NCBI GenBank assembly: GCA_041908165.1
Contig: JAYRFV010000094.1
Coordinates: forward strand, 1-36,353
Length of the DNA: 36,353 nt
Source of the DNA: JACQZU01 sp041908165
GTDB taxonomy: Bacteria > Acidobacteriota > Holophagae > Holophagales > Holophagaceae
Direction of reading: 5' to 3'
The notes under the pieces: generated by a model
What the model saw: only the letters and a program-made list of their open reading frames with translations
Database searches by the model: none
What the model was told of the DNA's origin: nothing
Made by a program: the position numbers and the translations under genes
Part shown: positions 21,977 to 32,441 of the stretch, one piece after another
Layout of the letters: each line of letters starts with the position of its first letter
Numbering within the stretch: position 1 is the first letter of the stretch

Positions 21977-22063
21977 CCCGCCACGAAGGACATGAAGGAG
22001 TACCGGCCTAGCTCGTCTTCGTGATCTTCGTGTCCTCGCGGTGATTCCTCTACCAGGATACCC
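21977..22063. repeat. CACGAAG-type imperfect inverted repeat between yqeY and proS
   Basis: The left part contains CCACGAAGGACATGAAG and the right part CTTCGTGATCTTCGTGTCC, whose complement repeats CACGAAG twice. The arms form a long imperfect stem around GTACCGGCC. Similar ACGAAGGACACGAAG-like intergenic sequences are common in several environmental phyla. Whether it terminates yqeY is unclear. Confidence 0.5.
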
Positions 22064-23857
22064 ATGAAACAATCCAGACTCCTGATCCAGACCCTCCGCG
22101 AGACGCCCCGCGACGCAGACGTGGTGAGCCAGCAACTGATGATGCGGGCCGGCATGATCCAGAAGCTCGCCGCCGGGATCTACAGCTACCTGCCGCTGGC
22201 CCTGCGCAGCATCCGCAAGTTCGAGCAGATCGTCCGCGAGGAACTGACCCGCGACGGCTGCCAGGAACTGCTGATGCCCACCGTGCAGCCCTCCGAACTC
22301 TGGGAGGAGAGCGGCCGCTGGACCTTCTACGGCCGCGAACTGCTGCGCTTCAAGGACCGCAAGGACGCCGGCTTCTGCCTCGGTCCCACCCACGAGGAGG
22401 TGATCACCGACATCGTCCGCAACCGGATCAACAGCTACAAGCAGCTGCCGATGAACCTGTTCCAGGTGCAGACCAAGTTCCGCGACGAGATCCGGCCGCG
22501 CTTCGGACTTATGCGGGGCCGCGAGTTCGTCATGAAGGACGGCTATTCCTTCCACGCCGACGATGCCGACGCCGACCGCGAGTACTGGGTGATGTTCGAG
22601 GCCTACAAGCGGATCTTTGCCCGGCTGGGCGTCAAGTTCCGCCCGGTGGAGGCCGACAGCGGCGCCATCGGCGGCAGCTTCACCCACGAATTCCACGTGC
22701 TTGCCGGCAGCGGCGAGGACGCAATCCTCAGCTGCGATGGCTGCGAGTACACCTCCAACATCGAGAAGACCGAGGCCCCCCGGCTGCCGGCAGGGGATCA
22801 CGGTGCTGCGTTCCCGCTGCGGCGGGACCACTTCTGCACGCCGGGCGTGGTCGGCCAGGTCGAGCAGGCCGCCGGCATGGTGGACGCCGAGCACCAGGGG
22901 ATGCCGCTGAGCCAGACCAGCAAGTTCTTCCTGTACCGGGCCACCTTCGCGGACGGCACGAGCCTGCTGGCGGCGGCGGTCCTGCGCGGCGACCACGAGG
23001 TGAACCCGGTCAAGGTCAAGAACTTCCTGGGGGCAGCCGAGATCGAGCTGATGCCGCTGGACGAGGCCGAAACCTTCACCGGCGCCAAGTCCGGGTTCAT
23101 GGGGCCGGTCGGGCTCAAGGACGTGAGGATCCTGGTGGACCGCAGCCTGGAGGGGGCGGTCAACCTCACCTGCGGCGCCAACCGCACCGACTACCACCAC
23201 TTCGGCCTCGATCCAGCCCGCGACCTGCCCGGCTGCCTCTACGCCGACCTGCGCATGGCCGCCGAAGGCGATGCCTGTCCGCGCTGCGCCGCGGCCGGCC
23301 GCAGCGGGCGCTACCAGGCCTTCCGCGGCATCGAGGTTGGCCAGGTCTTCAAGCTCGGCCTGAAGTACTCGAAGAGCATGGGCTGCACCTTCCTCGACAA
23401 GGACGGCAAGGAGCAGCCGATGGTCATGGGCTGCTACGGCATCGGCATCACCCGCACGGTGGCGGCAGTCATCGAGCAGAACTACGACGCGGACGGGATC
23501 GTCTGGCCCTGGCCGGTGGCGCCCTACCACGTCCACATCCTCAACCTTGATCCGGCGAATCCCGAGGTCGCCGCCGCAGCGGCCCGCGCCGAGGAGGAAC
23601 TGGAAGCCGCGGGTTTCGAGGTCCTTCACGACGAGCGCGAAGGCATGAGCCCCGGCGCCAAGTTCAAGGATGCCGACCTGCTGGGCTTCCCGCTGCGGCT
23701 GACGGTCGGAGCCAAGGGTCTGAAGGACGGCGTGGTGGAACTGCGCGACCGCCGCTCCAAGGAGGTCCAGAAGCTGCCCCCGGCCGAGGTGGTCGCCCAA
23801 GTCGAGGCATCCAGGACCCGGCTCCTGGAGCAGATCGAAGGATCCCACGGGAGGTAG
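22064..23857 (+). CDS. proS: Proline-tRNA ligase (bacterial type with editing domain)
   Basis: A 597-residue class II synthetase that charges tRNA-Pro. Motif 1 region RAGMIQKLAAGIYSYLPLALRSIRKFEQIVREE is followed by LMPTVQPSELWEESGRW. Motif 2 is TKFRDEIRPRFGLMRGREFVMKDGYSFH, and motif 3 is GCYGIGITRTVAAVIEQN. Between motifs 2 and 3 lies the INS editing domain that clears mischarged Ala-tRNA (including KVKNFLGAAEIELM and the GPVGLKDVRILVD loop). The C-terminal anticodon-binding domain starts near APYHVHILNL. The length is usual for the bacterial form. The next gene begins two bases after its TAG. Confidence 0.97.
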   Translation: MKQSRLLIQTLRETPRDADVVSQQLMMRAGMIQKLAAGIYSYLPLALRSIRKFEQIVREELTRDGCQELLMPTVQPSELWEESGRWTFYGRELLRFKDRKDAGFCLGPTHEEVITDIVRNRINSYKQLPMNLFQVQTKFRDEIRPRFGLMRGREFVMKDGYSFHADDADADREYWVMFEAYKRIFARLGVKFRPVEADSGAIGGSFTHEFHVLAGSGEDAILSCDGCEYTSNIEKTEAPRLPAGDHGAAFPLRRDHFCTPGVVGQVEQAAGMVDAEHQGMPLSQTSKFFLYRATFADGTSLLAAAVLRGDHEVNPVKVKNFLGAAEIELMPLDEAETFTGAKSGFMGPVGLKDVRILVDRSLEGAVNLTCGANRTDYHHFGLDPARDLPGCLYADLRMAAEGDACPRCAAAGRSGRYQAFRGIEVGQVFKLGLKYSKSMGCTFLDKDGKEQPMVMGCYGIGITRTVAAVIEQNYDADGIVWPWPVAPYHVHILNLDPANPEVAAAAARAEEELEAAGFEVLHDEREGMSPGAKFKDADLLGFPLRLTVGAKGLKDGVVELRDRRSKEVQKLPPAEVVAQVEASRTRLLEQIEGSHGR

Positions 23858-23859
23858 CG

Positions 23860-24336
23860 GTGGCCGCAGAAGGACCGGTCTTCCTCACCACCTTCATCGA
23901 AGGGGTGCTGGTGCACGGCCAGGCCTCCCCCTTCGTCCTGCTCGTGCCCTGCCAGCATGCCCCGCACCGCGGCCTCCTGATGCCCCCCCAGATGCCCTGG
24001 AGCCCGGGCTACCTGCCGCCGGCCCTGTTGAAGACCTTGATCGACCAGGGCTGGAAGATCCCCTTCCGCTTCCTCGACAAGTCCACCCTTCCGGTGGTCT
24101 TCGACGAGCGCACCAGCCGCCTGCCCACGCCCTGGCTGCTGCGCCTGGAGGGCCTGGAGGGCCAGCAGCGCCTGTACCTCACCCACCTCCTGCGCACCAA
24201 GGCGCCCGAGGAACAGCTGCCGATCCCGCCCGAGGGAGCCCAGTGGGTCAGCGAAAAGGCACTGCCCAACATCGACCTGCTCGCCGGAGTCCGGCACCTC
24301 TGCCAGGCCGCCATCCAGGCCGTCAAGGAAAGCTGA
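23860..24336 (+). CDS. Hypothetical protein coupled to proS
   Basis: Not recognised. A 158-residue soluble protein starting with GTG two bases after the proS stop; GGAGG (23850-23854 region) overlapping the proS stop is well placed, so it is translated right after ProS. Visible features: FLTTFIEGVLVHGQASPFVLLVPCQH, a proline-rich loop (MPPQMPWSPGYLPP), KIPFRFLDKSTLPVVFDERTSRLPTPWLLRLEG, and a C-terminal helix (LLAGVRHLCQAAIQAVKES). There is no membrane helix and no known catalytic motif. Codon use matches the neighbours. A repeat hairpin lies just after its stop and separates it from the convergent ndk. Confidence 0.7.
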   Translation: MAAEGPVFLTTFIEGVLVHGQASPFVLLVPCQHAPHRGLLMPPQMPWSPGYLPPALLKTLIDQGWKIPFRFLDKSTLPVVFDERTSRLPTPWLLRLEGLEGQQRLYLTHLLRTKAPEEQLPIPPEGAQWVSEKALPNIDLLAGVRHLCQAAIQAVKES

Positions 24337-24348
24337 GCCCCCTGGCGA

Positions 24349-24435
24349 GGAAAGCGAAGGCCCGGCTGGGCCGGGCCTTCGCGCGGGGGTGCGGGGTGGT
24401 CCGCCATTGCGGTGGGCGCGCAGCGCTGAACCCCC
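24349..24435. repeat. Intergenic hairpin repeat, copy B
   Basis: Homologous to 20822-20921. It has a 13-base perfect hairpin GCGAAGGCCCGGC (24354-24366) / GCCGGGCCTTCGC (24370-24382), then GCGGGGGTGCGGGG, the mini-hairpin CCGC-catt-GCGG and the arm ending GCGCTGAACCCCC. Compared with copy A the lower stem changes A-T to G-C on both sides and the mini-hairpin loop changes while its stem is kept. It lies between the convergent unknown gene and ndk and ends nine bases from the ndk stop, just as copy A does at cheX. It is probably a bidirectional terminator or a REP-like element. Confidence 0.85.
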
Positions 24436-24443
24436 GCTGAGTA

Positions 24444-24866
24444 TCAAACGAGGTCGAAGGCCTGGTTGAAGAAGTAGGAGACCTCGAAGGCCGCACTCTC
24501 GGGGCGGTCGGAGCCGTGGGTGGCGTTGCGGCCGATGTGGGTGCCGAAGCGCTTGCGCAGGGTGCCCTCGGCGGCCTTGGCGGGGTCGGTGGCGCCCATC
24601 AGGTCGCGCCAGCGCAGGATGGCGCCCTCGCCCTCGAGGCAGAGGATGACCACCGGGGCCTCGGTCATGAAGGCCTCCAGTTCCGCGTAGAAGCCCTTGC
24701 CCACGTGCTCGTGGTAGAACCCCTTGCAGATCGCGGGCGTGAGCCGCGTGAGCTTCATGCCGCGCACCGCGAGCCCGGCCTTCAGGATGGCGTCGAGGAT
24801 CTCCCCGGCGTGGCCGGCCGCGACGGCGTCCGGCTTGATGATGGCGAAGGTGCGCTCGATGGCCAT
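24444..24866 (-). CDS. ndk: Nucleoside diphosphate kinase
   Basis: A 140-residue enzyme that transfers the gamma-phosphate from ATP to other NDPs through a phosphohistidine. It starts MAIERTFAIIKPDAVAAG. KLTRLTPAICKGFYHEHVGKGFY is followed by the active-site loop GRNATHGSDRPESAAFEVSYFF with catalytic His117. The length is standard. ATG at 24866 has GGAG seven bases upstream; an ATG six codons earlier is not needed. It is a single gene, divergent from secA, with the hairpin repeat at its 3' end. Confidence 0.97.
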   Translation of the reverse strand: MAIERTFAIIKPDAVAAGHAGEILDAILKAGLAVRGMKLTRLTPAICKGFYHEHVGKGFYAELEAFMTEAPVVILCLEGEGAILRWRDLMGATDPAKAAEGTLRKRFGTHIGRNATHGSDRPESAAFEVSYFFNQAFDLV

Positions 24867-24986
24867 GTGGCTCTCCGTGTCCAATCGTCCAGCTTACCGG
24901 GCGGGCGCAAACCTCACAACCAATGAAGTTCCACGGACGGCTCGAGAACCGGCAGGGCGGGGCTTCCGGCGCGGCGAAGCCCGTGC

Positions 24987-25015
24987 TGGGCTCAGCGGCG
25001 GAGGAGGGGTACAAT
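24987..25015 (+). promoter_or_regulatory. Candidate promoter of secA
   Basis: TACAAT (25010-25015) is one base from the -10 consensus. TGGGCT (24987-24992) is a weak -35 at 17 bases. The leader to the ATG at 25041 would be about 20 nt. Confidence 0.5.
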
Positions 25016-25040
25016 CGATGGTTTAGACACTGGACGGCCC

Positions 25041-27704
<2,664 letters not shown>

Positions 27705-27722
27705 GACCAGCCCGGCGGCTGC

Positions 27723-27788
27723 AGGCTGGAGCCCTTTCCGGATGCACGGCTCCGGCCGCGCGCGGGTCCTTTCTTCGCGCTCCAGCCT
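27723..27788. repeat. Inverted repeat between secA and rapZ
   Basis: AGGCTGGAGC (27723-27732) and GCTCCAGCCT (27779-27788) are perfect 10-base complements. GGAGCC (27728-27733) can instead pair with GGCTCC (27748-27753). The pairings are mutually exclusive. It may end the secA transcript; there is no clear U-run. Confidence 0.5.
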
Positions 27789-27801
27789 CCGGCCTCCGGC
27801 C

Positions 27802-27810
27802 TGATAGCCT
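27802..27810 (+). promoter_or_regulatory. Extended -10 element of rapZ, leaderless
   Basis: TGATAGCCT matches the extended -10 form (TGnTAnnnT) and ends six bases before the rapZ ATG, so transcription would start at the ATG. No ribosome-binding site is visible. Confidence 0.4.
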
Positions 27811-27816
27811 GTGGGC

Positions 27817-28668
27817 ATGGAACTCCTGATCGTCACCGGCCTGGCCGGGGCGGGGCGCCGGTCGGTGCTCTCCGCCCTCGAGGACATGGGCTGCGTGGCC
27901 CTGGACAACGTGCCCACCCAGCTGCTGGAGCCTCTGCTCGACCTGGAGGCCAAGCTCAATCCCGAGCGGGCCCGGATGGCGGTGGGGATGGACAGCCGGC
28001 ACGAGGGCTTCGCCCAGGAGTTCGGCCCGCTGCTGGACCGCCTGGCGGAGCGCGGCAGGCCCGTCCAGGTCCTCTTCGCCGAGGCGGACAACGACGTCCT
28101 GCTGCGCCGCTACAGCGAGAGCCGCAGGCCGCACCACCTCGCCCCGGAGGGCGACCTGGCGGCCGGCTTCTCCCGGGAGCGCGCCCTGCTGGCCCCGGTG
28201 CGGAAGCGGGCCACCCTGGTCCTCGACACCAGCCGCATGACCCTGTCCCAGCTGCGCCAGCGGCTTTCAGCGACGGTGCCCGACCTGCCCGGCATGCTGT
28301 CGACCCTCCGCCTCTGCTCCTTCGGCTTCAAGCACGGGCTGCCCCCGGACGCCGACGTCGTCCTGGACGCCCGCTTCCTGCCGAACCCCTTCTACATCGC
28401 GGACCTCAAGGCGCGGACCGGGCTGGATGCGGAGGTCAAGGACTGGCTGAAGGAGGGCGAGGCCTTCCGGTCCTTCCTCGACCGGACCGAATCCTGGATC
28501 CGCTGGTCCTGGCCGCTGGTCCTGGAGGAGGCCCGGGCCTACCACACCGTGGCGATCGGCTGCACCGGCGGCCAGCACCGCAGCGTCGCCCTGGTGGAAC
28601 TGCTGGCGGAGCGGCTGCGGCCGACGGTTCCCCGGCTGGTGACCCTGCACCGGGAACTGAAGGGCTGA
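27817..28668 (+). CDS. rapZ: RapZ-family nucleotide-binding protein
   Basis: A 283-residue protein of the RapZ/YvcJ family. In E. coli RapZ binds GlcN6P and guides the small RNA GlmZ to RNase E. The C-terminal domain is well conserved (CSFGFKHGLPPDADVVLDARFLPNPFYIADLK and IGCTGGQHRSVALVELLAERL). The N-terminal P-loop is altered: the expected GxxGxGK(S/T) reads GLAGAGRRS (residues 8-16), with Arg for Lys and Arg for Ser/Thr. LEDMGCVALDNVP follows as usual. The ATP-binding ability is therefore doubtful, while the C-terminal ligand or RNA role may be kept. ATG at 27817 is preferred to the GTG six bases earlier because the first beta strand (MELLIVTG) begins there. Confidence 0.92.
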   Translation: MELLIVTGLAGAGRRSVLSALEDMGCVALDNVPTQLLEPLLDLEAKLNPERARMAVGMDSRHEGFAQEFGPLLDRLAERGRPVQVLFAEADNDVLLRRYSESRRPHHLAPEGDLAAGFSRERALLAPVRKRATLVLDTSRMTLSQLRQRLSATVPDLPGMLSTLRLCSFGFKHGLPPDADVVLDARFLPNPFYIADLKARTGLDAEVKDWLKEGEAFRSFLDRTESWIRWSWPLVLEEARAYHTVAIGCTGGQHRSVALVELLAERLRPTVPRLVTLHRELKG

Positions 28669-28691
28669 CGGGAGCCGGCCCCGGGGCGACC

Positions 28692-29807
28692 CTAGGCGAC
28701 CGTCTCCTGGAACAGCACGTTGCGCTTCGCCAGTTCGGCGCGGATGAAGTCCCAGCAGCCCTCGCGGCCGAGGAACTCCGGCGGCGAGATGCCCCGCCGG
28801 CTGAAGCGGCCCTGGGCGACGGCGCGCACCGTCGCGGTGCAGGTGTAGCCGGTGGTGCGGGCCATGGAGGTGGTCCCGGTGGCCGCGTCGTAGCGGTCGA
28901 GGAGGTCGTAGGTGAAGGTCCTCGGGTGACCCTCCTCGGAGCCCTCGACGACCACCCGCATGACGGTGAAGTCGGCCTCGCCCTCCTGCATCTGCCAGTG
29001 CGGGAAGAGCAGCCTGCAGGTGAGCTCCAGGGGGATCACCGGCACGCCGTTCAACTCGACCGGGGTCGTGCTGAGGAAGCCGGTCTCCCTCAGCATCCGC
29101 ATCTTCTCGATGTGGCCCGGGTAGCGCAGCGTCTTCTCCTTGCGGAAGGGGGCCTGCGAGGTCCGGATCAGGCTGCGCAGGCCGTCGGTGTTGAAGGCCT
29201 CGAGGGTGCCGACCCCGGGAAGGTCCACCAGCTCGGGTTCGGAGAGGGCGGGCCGGGTCACCAGCTGGCCGTGGGCCACGTAGCGGGCCGGGCGGGTGTA
29301 TTCCTCGATGACGTCGATGGGGGAGAACCCGGCCTTGTACTCGTAGGGCCAGGTGCGCACCACCGGCAGACCACCCACCAGGCAGTCCCAGCGCTGGATG
29401 GAGGCCAGGCGGCTCTCCAGGTGGCCGAGGATGATGTTGCCGCAGCCCGGGGCGATGCCGCAGTCCATCAGGGCGATGCGGTCGCGGGCGACGTCCTCCA
29501 GTTCGAAGGGGTCCTCCTCGTAGAAGGAGATGTCCACGATGTCCTTGCCGGCCTCGAGCACCGTGCGCATGGTGCGGAAGCCCATGAAGCCCGGCACCGC
29601 GCCCACCACGAGGTCGGCGTCGGCGATCGCCGCCTTCACCGCCTCCGCGGAACCGAGGTCGGCCCGGCGCGTGCCGATGCCGGCGGCGGCCAGCGCGTCG
29701 AGGGCGTCCTGGCGCAGGTCCACCACCGTCACCCGGAAATCGGGAACGAGGTCCCTCGCCATCGCCGCGCCGACCCTGCCGCCGCCCAGCATCACCACGT
29801 GCTTCAT
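28692..29807 (-). CDS. Saccharopine / lysine dehydrogenase-like oxidoreductase
   Basis: A 371-residue NAD(P)-dependent enzyme. The Rossmann start KHVVMLGGGRVGAAMARDL is followed by VTVVDLRQDALDAL, ADLVVGAVPGFMGFRTMRTVLEAGKDIVDISFYEEDP and MDCGIAPGCGNIILG, typical of saccharopine dehydrogenase and of the related L-lysine 6-dehydrogenase. The catalytic domain follows (PYEYKAGFSPIDVIEEYTRPARYV, GTLEAFNTDGLRSLI). The family removes or forms the epsilon-amino link in lysine metabolism; which activity this one has cannot be decided. It lies 49 bases downstream of an amino acid permease gene on the same strand, which fits uptake and breakdown of an amino acid such as lysine. It is convergent with rapZ. 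Confidence 0.85.
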   Translation of the reverse strand: MKHVVMLGGGRVGAAMARDLVPDFRVTVVDLRQDALDALAAAGIGTRRADLGSAEAVKAAIADADLVVGAVPGFMGFRTMRTVLEAGKDIVDISFYEEDPFELEDVARDRIALMDCGIAPGCGNIILGHLESRLASIQRWDCLVGGLPVVRTWPYEYKAGFSPIDVIEEYTRPARYVAHGQLVTRPALSEPELVDLPGVGTLEAFNTDGLRSLIRTSQAPFRKEKTLRYPGHIEKMRMLRETGFLSTTPVELNGVPVIPLELTCRLLFPHWQMQEGEADFTVMRVVVEGSEEGHPRTFTYDLLDRYDAATGTTSMARTTGYTCTATVRAVAQGRFSRRGISPPEFLGREGCWDFIRAELAKRNVLFQETVA

Positions 29808-29856
29808 GGAAGCCTCCCTGAATGGACCTCGATGCGAACCCCCCGGGCGAAGCCGG

Positions 29857-31275
29857 TCAGGCAGTCCATGATCCCCGCTTCCGGGTCAGGAAGTACACGG
29901 GAAGGCCCATGACCACGATCACCAGGCCCGGCCAGGTGAAGGCCGGCCGATGGAGCAGCAGGGCGCCCATGACCGCCAGTGCGCAGGCCAGGTAGAGCAG
30001 GGGCAGCAGGGGATGGAGCGGGGTCCGGACCGGCCGCTCCAGGTGCGGGCTCCGGCGGCGGAGCACGATCACCGCGGCCACGGTGAGGACGTAGAACAGC
30101 AGCGCGGCGAAGATCACGTAGTCCAGCAGCTGCCCGTAGCTGCCGGAGAGCGTCAGGGCGGAGGCCCAAAGGGCCTGGATCCCGAGGGCGAATCCCGGGA
30201 CGCCGTGGCGGTTCAGACCCGCGGCCGGAGGCAGGAACAGGCGGTCCGCCGCCATCGCCTGGTAGACCCTGGCTCCGCTGAGCACCAGGCCGTTCTGGCA
30301 GCCGACCATCGACCACAGGATGGCCCCGGCCATCAGCAGCTCGCCCGGAGGGCCGAAAAGCGCCTTCAGGGCAAGGGATCCGACCCGGTCGAGGGGCGCG
30401 GTGGCGATGGCGGCGGGGCCCAGCACCCGCAGGTAGGCCCAGTTCGCCAGCAGGTAAAGGCCGCACACCAAGCTGGTTCCGATCAGCAGGGACAGGGGGA
30501 TGGTGCGCCGGGGCTCCTTCACCTCCCCTGCAATGAAGGTCACCGAGTTCCAGGCATCGGCGCTGAACAGGCTGCCGGTCTGCACCACGAGCAGCAGGAC
30601 CAGGAAGGGCAGGGTGGAAGCCCCGGACCCGCTTGAATAGGGTGCGGGATCGGCCGCTGTCGACGGCGTCAGCACGAGCCCGAACACGATCAGCGCCGCC
30701 AGGCTGCCGATCTTGGCGACGGTGAACAGGTTCTGCACCCGGGCACCGAGCCGGACGCCGAAGGCGTTGACCAGGCTCAGCAGCAGGATCAGCAGGATCC
30801 CGGCGAGGCGGGCGCTGGTGAGGCCGAGATCGTAGGGCCCCACCGCGATCTCCCGGGTGGCCTGCAGGGCGGGCAGGTGGAAGGGGCCGGCCAGCCAGCG
30901 CGTCTCGCTGACCCAGGGCAGGAAGGCGCCCAGGTACTTGCCGAAGCCCACCGCCACCGCGGCGATGGTGCCGCACTCGATCACGGCGAAGAAGGTCCAG
31001 CCGTACAGGAATCCGGTCAACGGTCCATAGGCCTCGCGAAGGTAGGCGTACTGCCCGCCCGCCTGCGGGAACATCCCCGCCAGCTCTCCGTAGCACAGGG
31101 CCCCGAGCAGCGTCATGACCGCCGTCAGCGTCCACGCAGCGAGCAGGAAGGAACCGCTGTGCCCCACCCGGACGATGTCGGCGGCGACGATGTACACGCC
31201 GCTGCCGATCATCGATCCGGCGATCAGCATGGTGGCGGAGAACAGCCCGACGTGGCGGCGGTAGCCCTCGGTCAT
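29857..31275 (-). CDS. APC-family amino acid permease
   Basis: A 472-residue inner-membrane transporter with about 12 hydrophobic helices. TM1 is GLFSATMLIAGSMIGSGVYIVAADI, with the unwound GSG substrate-binding motif of the APC superfamily. CYGELAGMFPQAGGQYAYLREAYG (TM2-TM3 region) and DAWNSVTFIAGEVKEPRRTIPLSLL (around TM6 and the following loop) are signatures of the LAT/SteT group of amino acid exchangers or symporters. The substrate is unknown; the adjacent saccharopine/lysine dehydrogenase-like gene suggests a basic or branched amino acid. ATG at 31275 is 48 bases from the divergent mltG start, so the two promoters share that gap. Confidence 0.92.
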   Translation of the reverse strand: MTEGYRRHVGLFSATMLIAGSMIGSGVYIVAADIVRVGHSGSFLLAAWTLTAVMTLLGALCYGELAGMFPQAGGQYAYLREAYGPLTGFLYGWTFFAVIECGTIAAVAVGFGKYLGAFLPWVSETRWLAGPFHLPALQATREIAVGPYDLGLTSARLAGILLILLLSLVNAFGVRLGARVQNLFTVAKIGSLAALIVFGLVLTPSTAADPAPYSSGSGASTLPFLVLLLVVQTGSLFSADAWNSVTFIAGEVKEPRRTIPLSLLIGTSLVCGLYLLANWAYLRVLGPAAIATAPLDRVGSLALKALFGPPGELLMAGAILWSMVGCQNGLVLSGARVYQAMAADRLFLPPAAGLNRHGVPGFALGIQALWASALTLSGSYGQLLDYVIFAALLFYVLTVAAVIVLRRRSPHLERPVRTPLHPLLPLLYLACALAVMGALLLHRPAFTWPGLVIVVMGLPVYFLTRKRGSWTA

Positions 31276-31323
31276 GGTGGCTCCAGGATGGATCCGTAGA
31301 ACCTAACACGGCATCCTGGGACC

Positions 31324-32349
31324 ATGGCTCGGTCCCGGATCTCCCTCCGCCTGCTGGCGGCGACCCTTCTGCTCGCCCTGCCGCCGCTGTGGGGCTGGTG
31401 GTCCTGGACCCGCGGCGGGCCGCTGGCGCAGGAAGCGACGGTGCTGGTGCGGAAGGGCGCCACCGTGACCCAGATCGCCGACCAGCTCGAGCGCGACGGG
31501 GTGATCCGCAGCGCCACGTTCTTCAAGCTGTGGGCACGGGCGCGCAAGCTGCAGCTGCTGCGCGGCGAGTACACCTTCGCGCCCCGGGCCAGCCTCGCCG
31601 AGGTCTCGGCCAAGCTGCGCCGGGGCGAGATCCGATTCACGCCGGTGGTGATTCCCGAGGGTGCCCACGCCTGGACGGTGCAGCGCCGGCTCAAGGACTT
31701 CGTTCCCGAGGAGGCATTCTGGAGCCTCTGGCGGAGCGAGCGCCTGGCCCGCACCGCGGGCTTCGAGAAGGCCGAGAGCCTGGAAGGCCTGGTGGCGCCG
31801 GCCACCTACCGCCTCCACCACGCCATGGAACCGGAGGAGGTGATGCTGCAGCTGGTCGAGAGCTTCGCCCGCAGCGTGCGGCCCAGCCTCGAAGGCGGCG
31901 TGCTGCCCCCCTACGAGACCCTGATCCTGGCCTCGCTGGCGGAGAAGGAGACCAATGTCCCCGAGGAGTTCCCGCGGGTGGCCGGCGTCTACTACCGCCG
32001 GCTGAAGGTCGGGATGCGCCTGCAGTGCGACCCCACCAGCCTGTACGCCCGCTGGGCCGGCGGCGACCTGCGCTTCACCGCGCCGCTGCTGGAGGACGTG
32101 CGCCGGCCGCACCGCTTCAACACCTACACCATCGAGGGCCTGCCCCCCACGCCCATCGCCATCCCCAGCGCCCCCGCCATCGAGGCCGCCAAGGCCCCGC
32201 TGGACGGCAAGGACCTGTACTTTGTCGCCACCGGCAATGGCGGTCACCACTTCGCCCGCACCCTTCCCGAGCACAACAGGAACGTCGGCGTCTACCGCGC
32301 CGAGATGAGGCGGAAGAAGCTGGTCGCGGGGAGCAGGCCTCGACCATGA
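31324..32349 (+). CDS. mltG: Endolytic transglycosylase MltG
   Basis: A 341-residue inner-membrane enzyme that cuts nascent peptidoglycan strands and sets glycan length. One N-terminal membrane helix (LLAATLLLALPPLWGWW, about 10-26) is followed by a LysM-like lobe (TVLVRKGATVTQIADQLERDGVI). The YceG domain has the catalytic Glu207 in LASLAEKETNVPEEFPRVAGVYYRRL. LQCDPTSLYA, NTYTIEGLPPTPIAIPS and DLYFVATGNGGHHFARTLPEHNRNV follow. All family landmarks are present. The Shine-Dalgarno is poor. Its stop overlaps a 31-codon frame that leads into tlyA. Confidence 0.95.
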   Translation: MARSRISLRLLAATLLLALPPLWGWWSWTRGGPLAQEATVLVRKGATVTQIADQLERDGVIRSATFFKLWARARKLQLLRGEYTFAPRASLAEVSAKLRRGEIRFTPVVIPEGAHAWTVQRRLKDFVPEEAFWSLWRSERLARTAGFEKAESLEGLVAPATYRLHHAMEPEEVMLQLVESFARSVRPSLEGGVLPPYETLILASLAEKETNVPEEFPRVAGVYYRRLKVGMRLQCDPTSLYARWAGGDLRFTAPLLEDVRRPHRFNTYTIEGLPPTPIAIPSAPAIEAAKAPLDGKDLYFVATGNGGHHFARTLPEHNRNVGVYRAEMRRKKLVAGSRPRP

Positions 32350-32441
32350 AGGGGCGACGGATCCGATGGAGGGGACTCACCCTCGACGCCCCGTCGCATC
32401 AGGGTGAAGGGTCCGCGGCGGTGGATGCCCCGCGATGGTGA
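32346..32441 (+). other. Small bridging frame with alternative hairpins between mltG and tlyA
   Basis: A 31-codon frame starts in an ATGA overlap with the mltG stop and ends at 32439-32441, overlapping the start codons of tlyA. The DNA folds in two exclusive ways: GCGACGG (32354-32360)/CCGTCGC (32391-32397) with inner GAGGG/CCCTC, or CACCCT (32378-32383)/AGGGTG (32401-32406) with inner CGACG/CGTCG. The peptide is basic and shows no known family. It may only pass ribosomes on to tlyA, or it may be an intergenic repeat that happens to be open. Confidence 0.3.
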
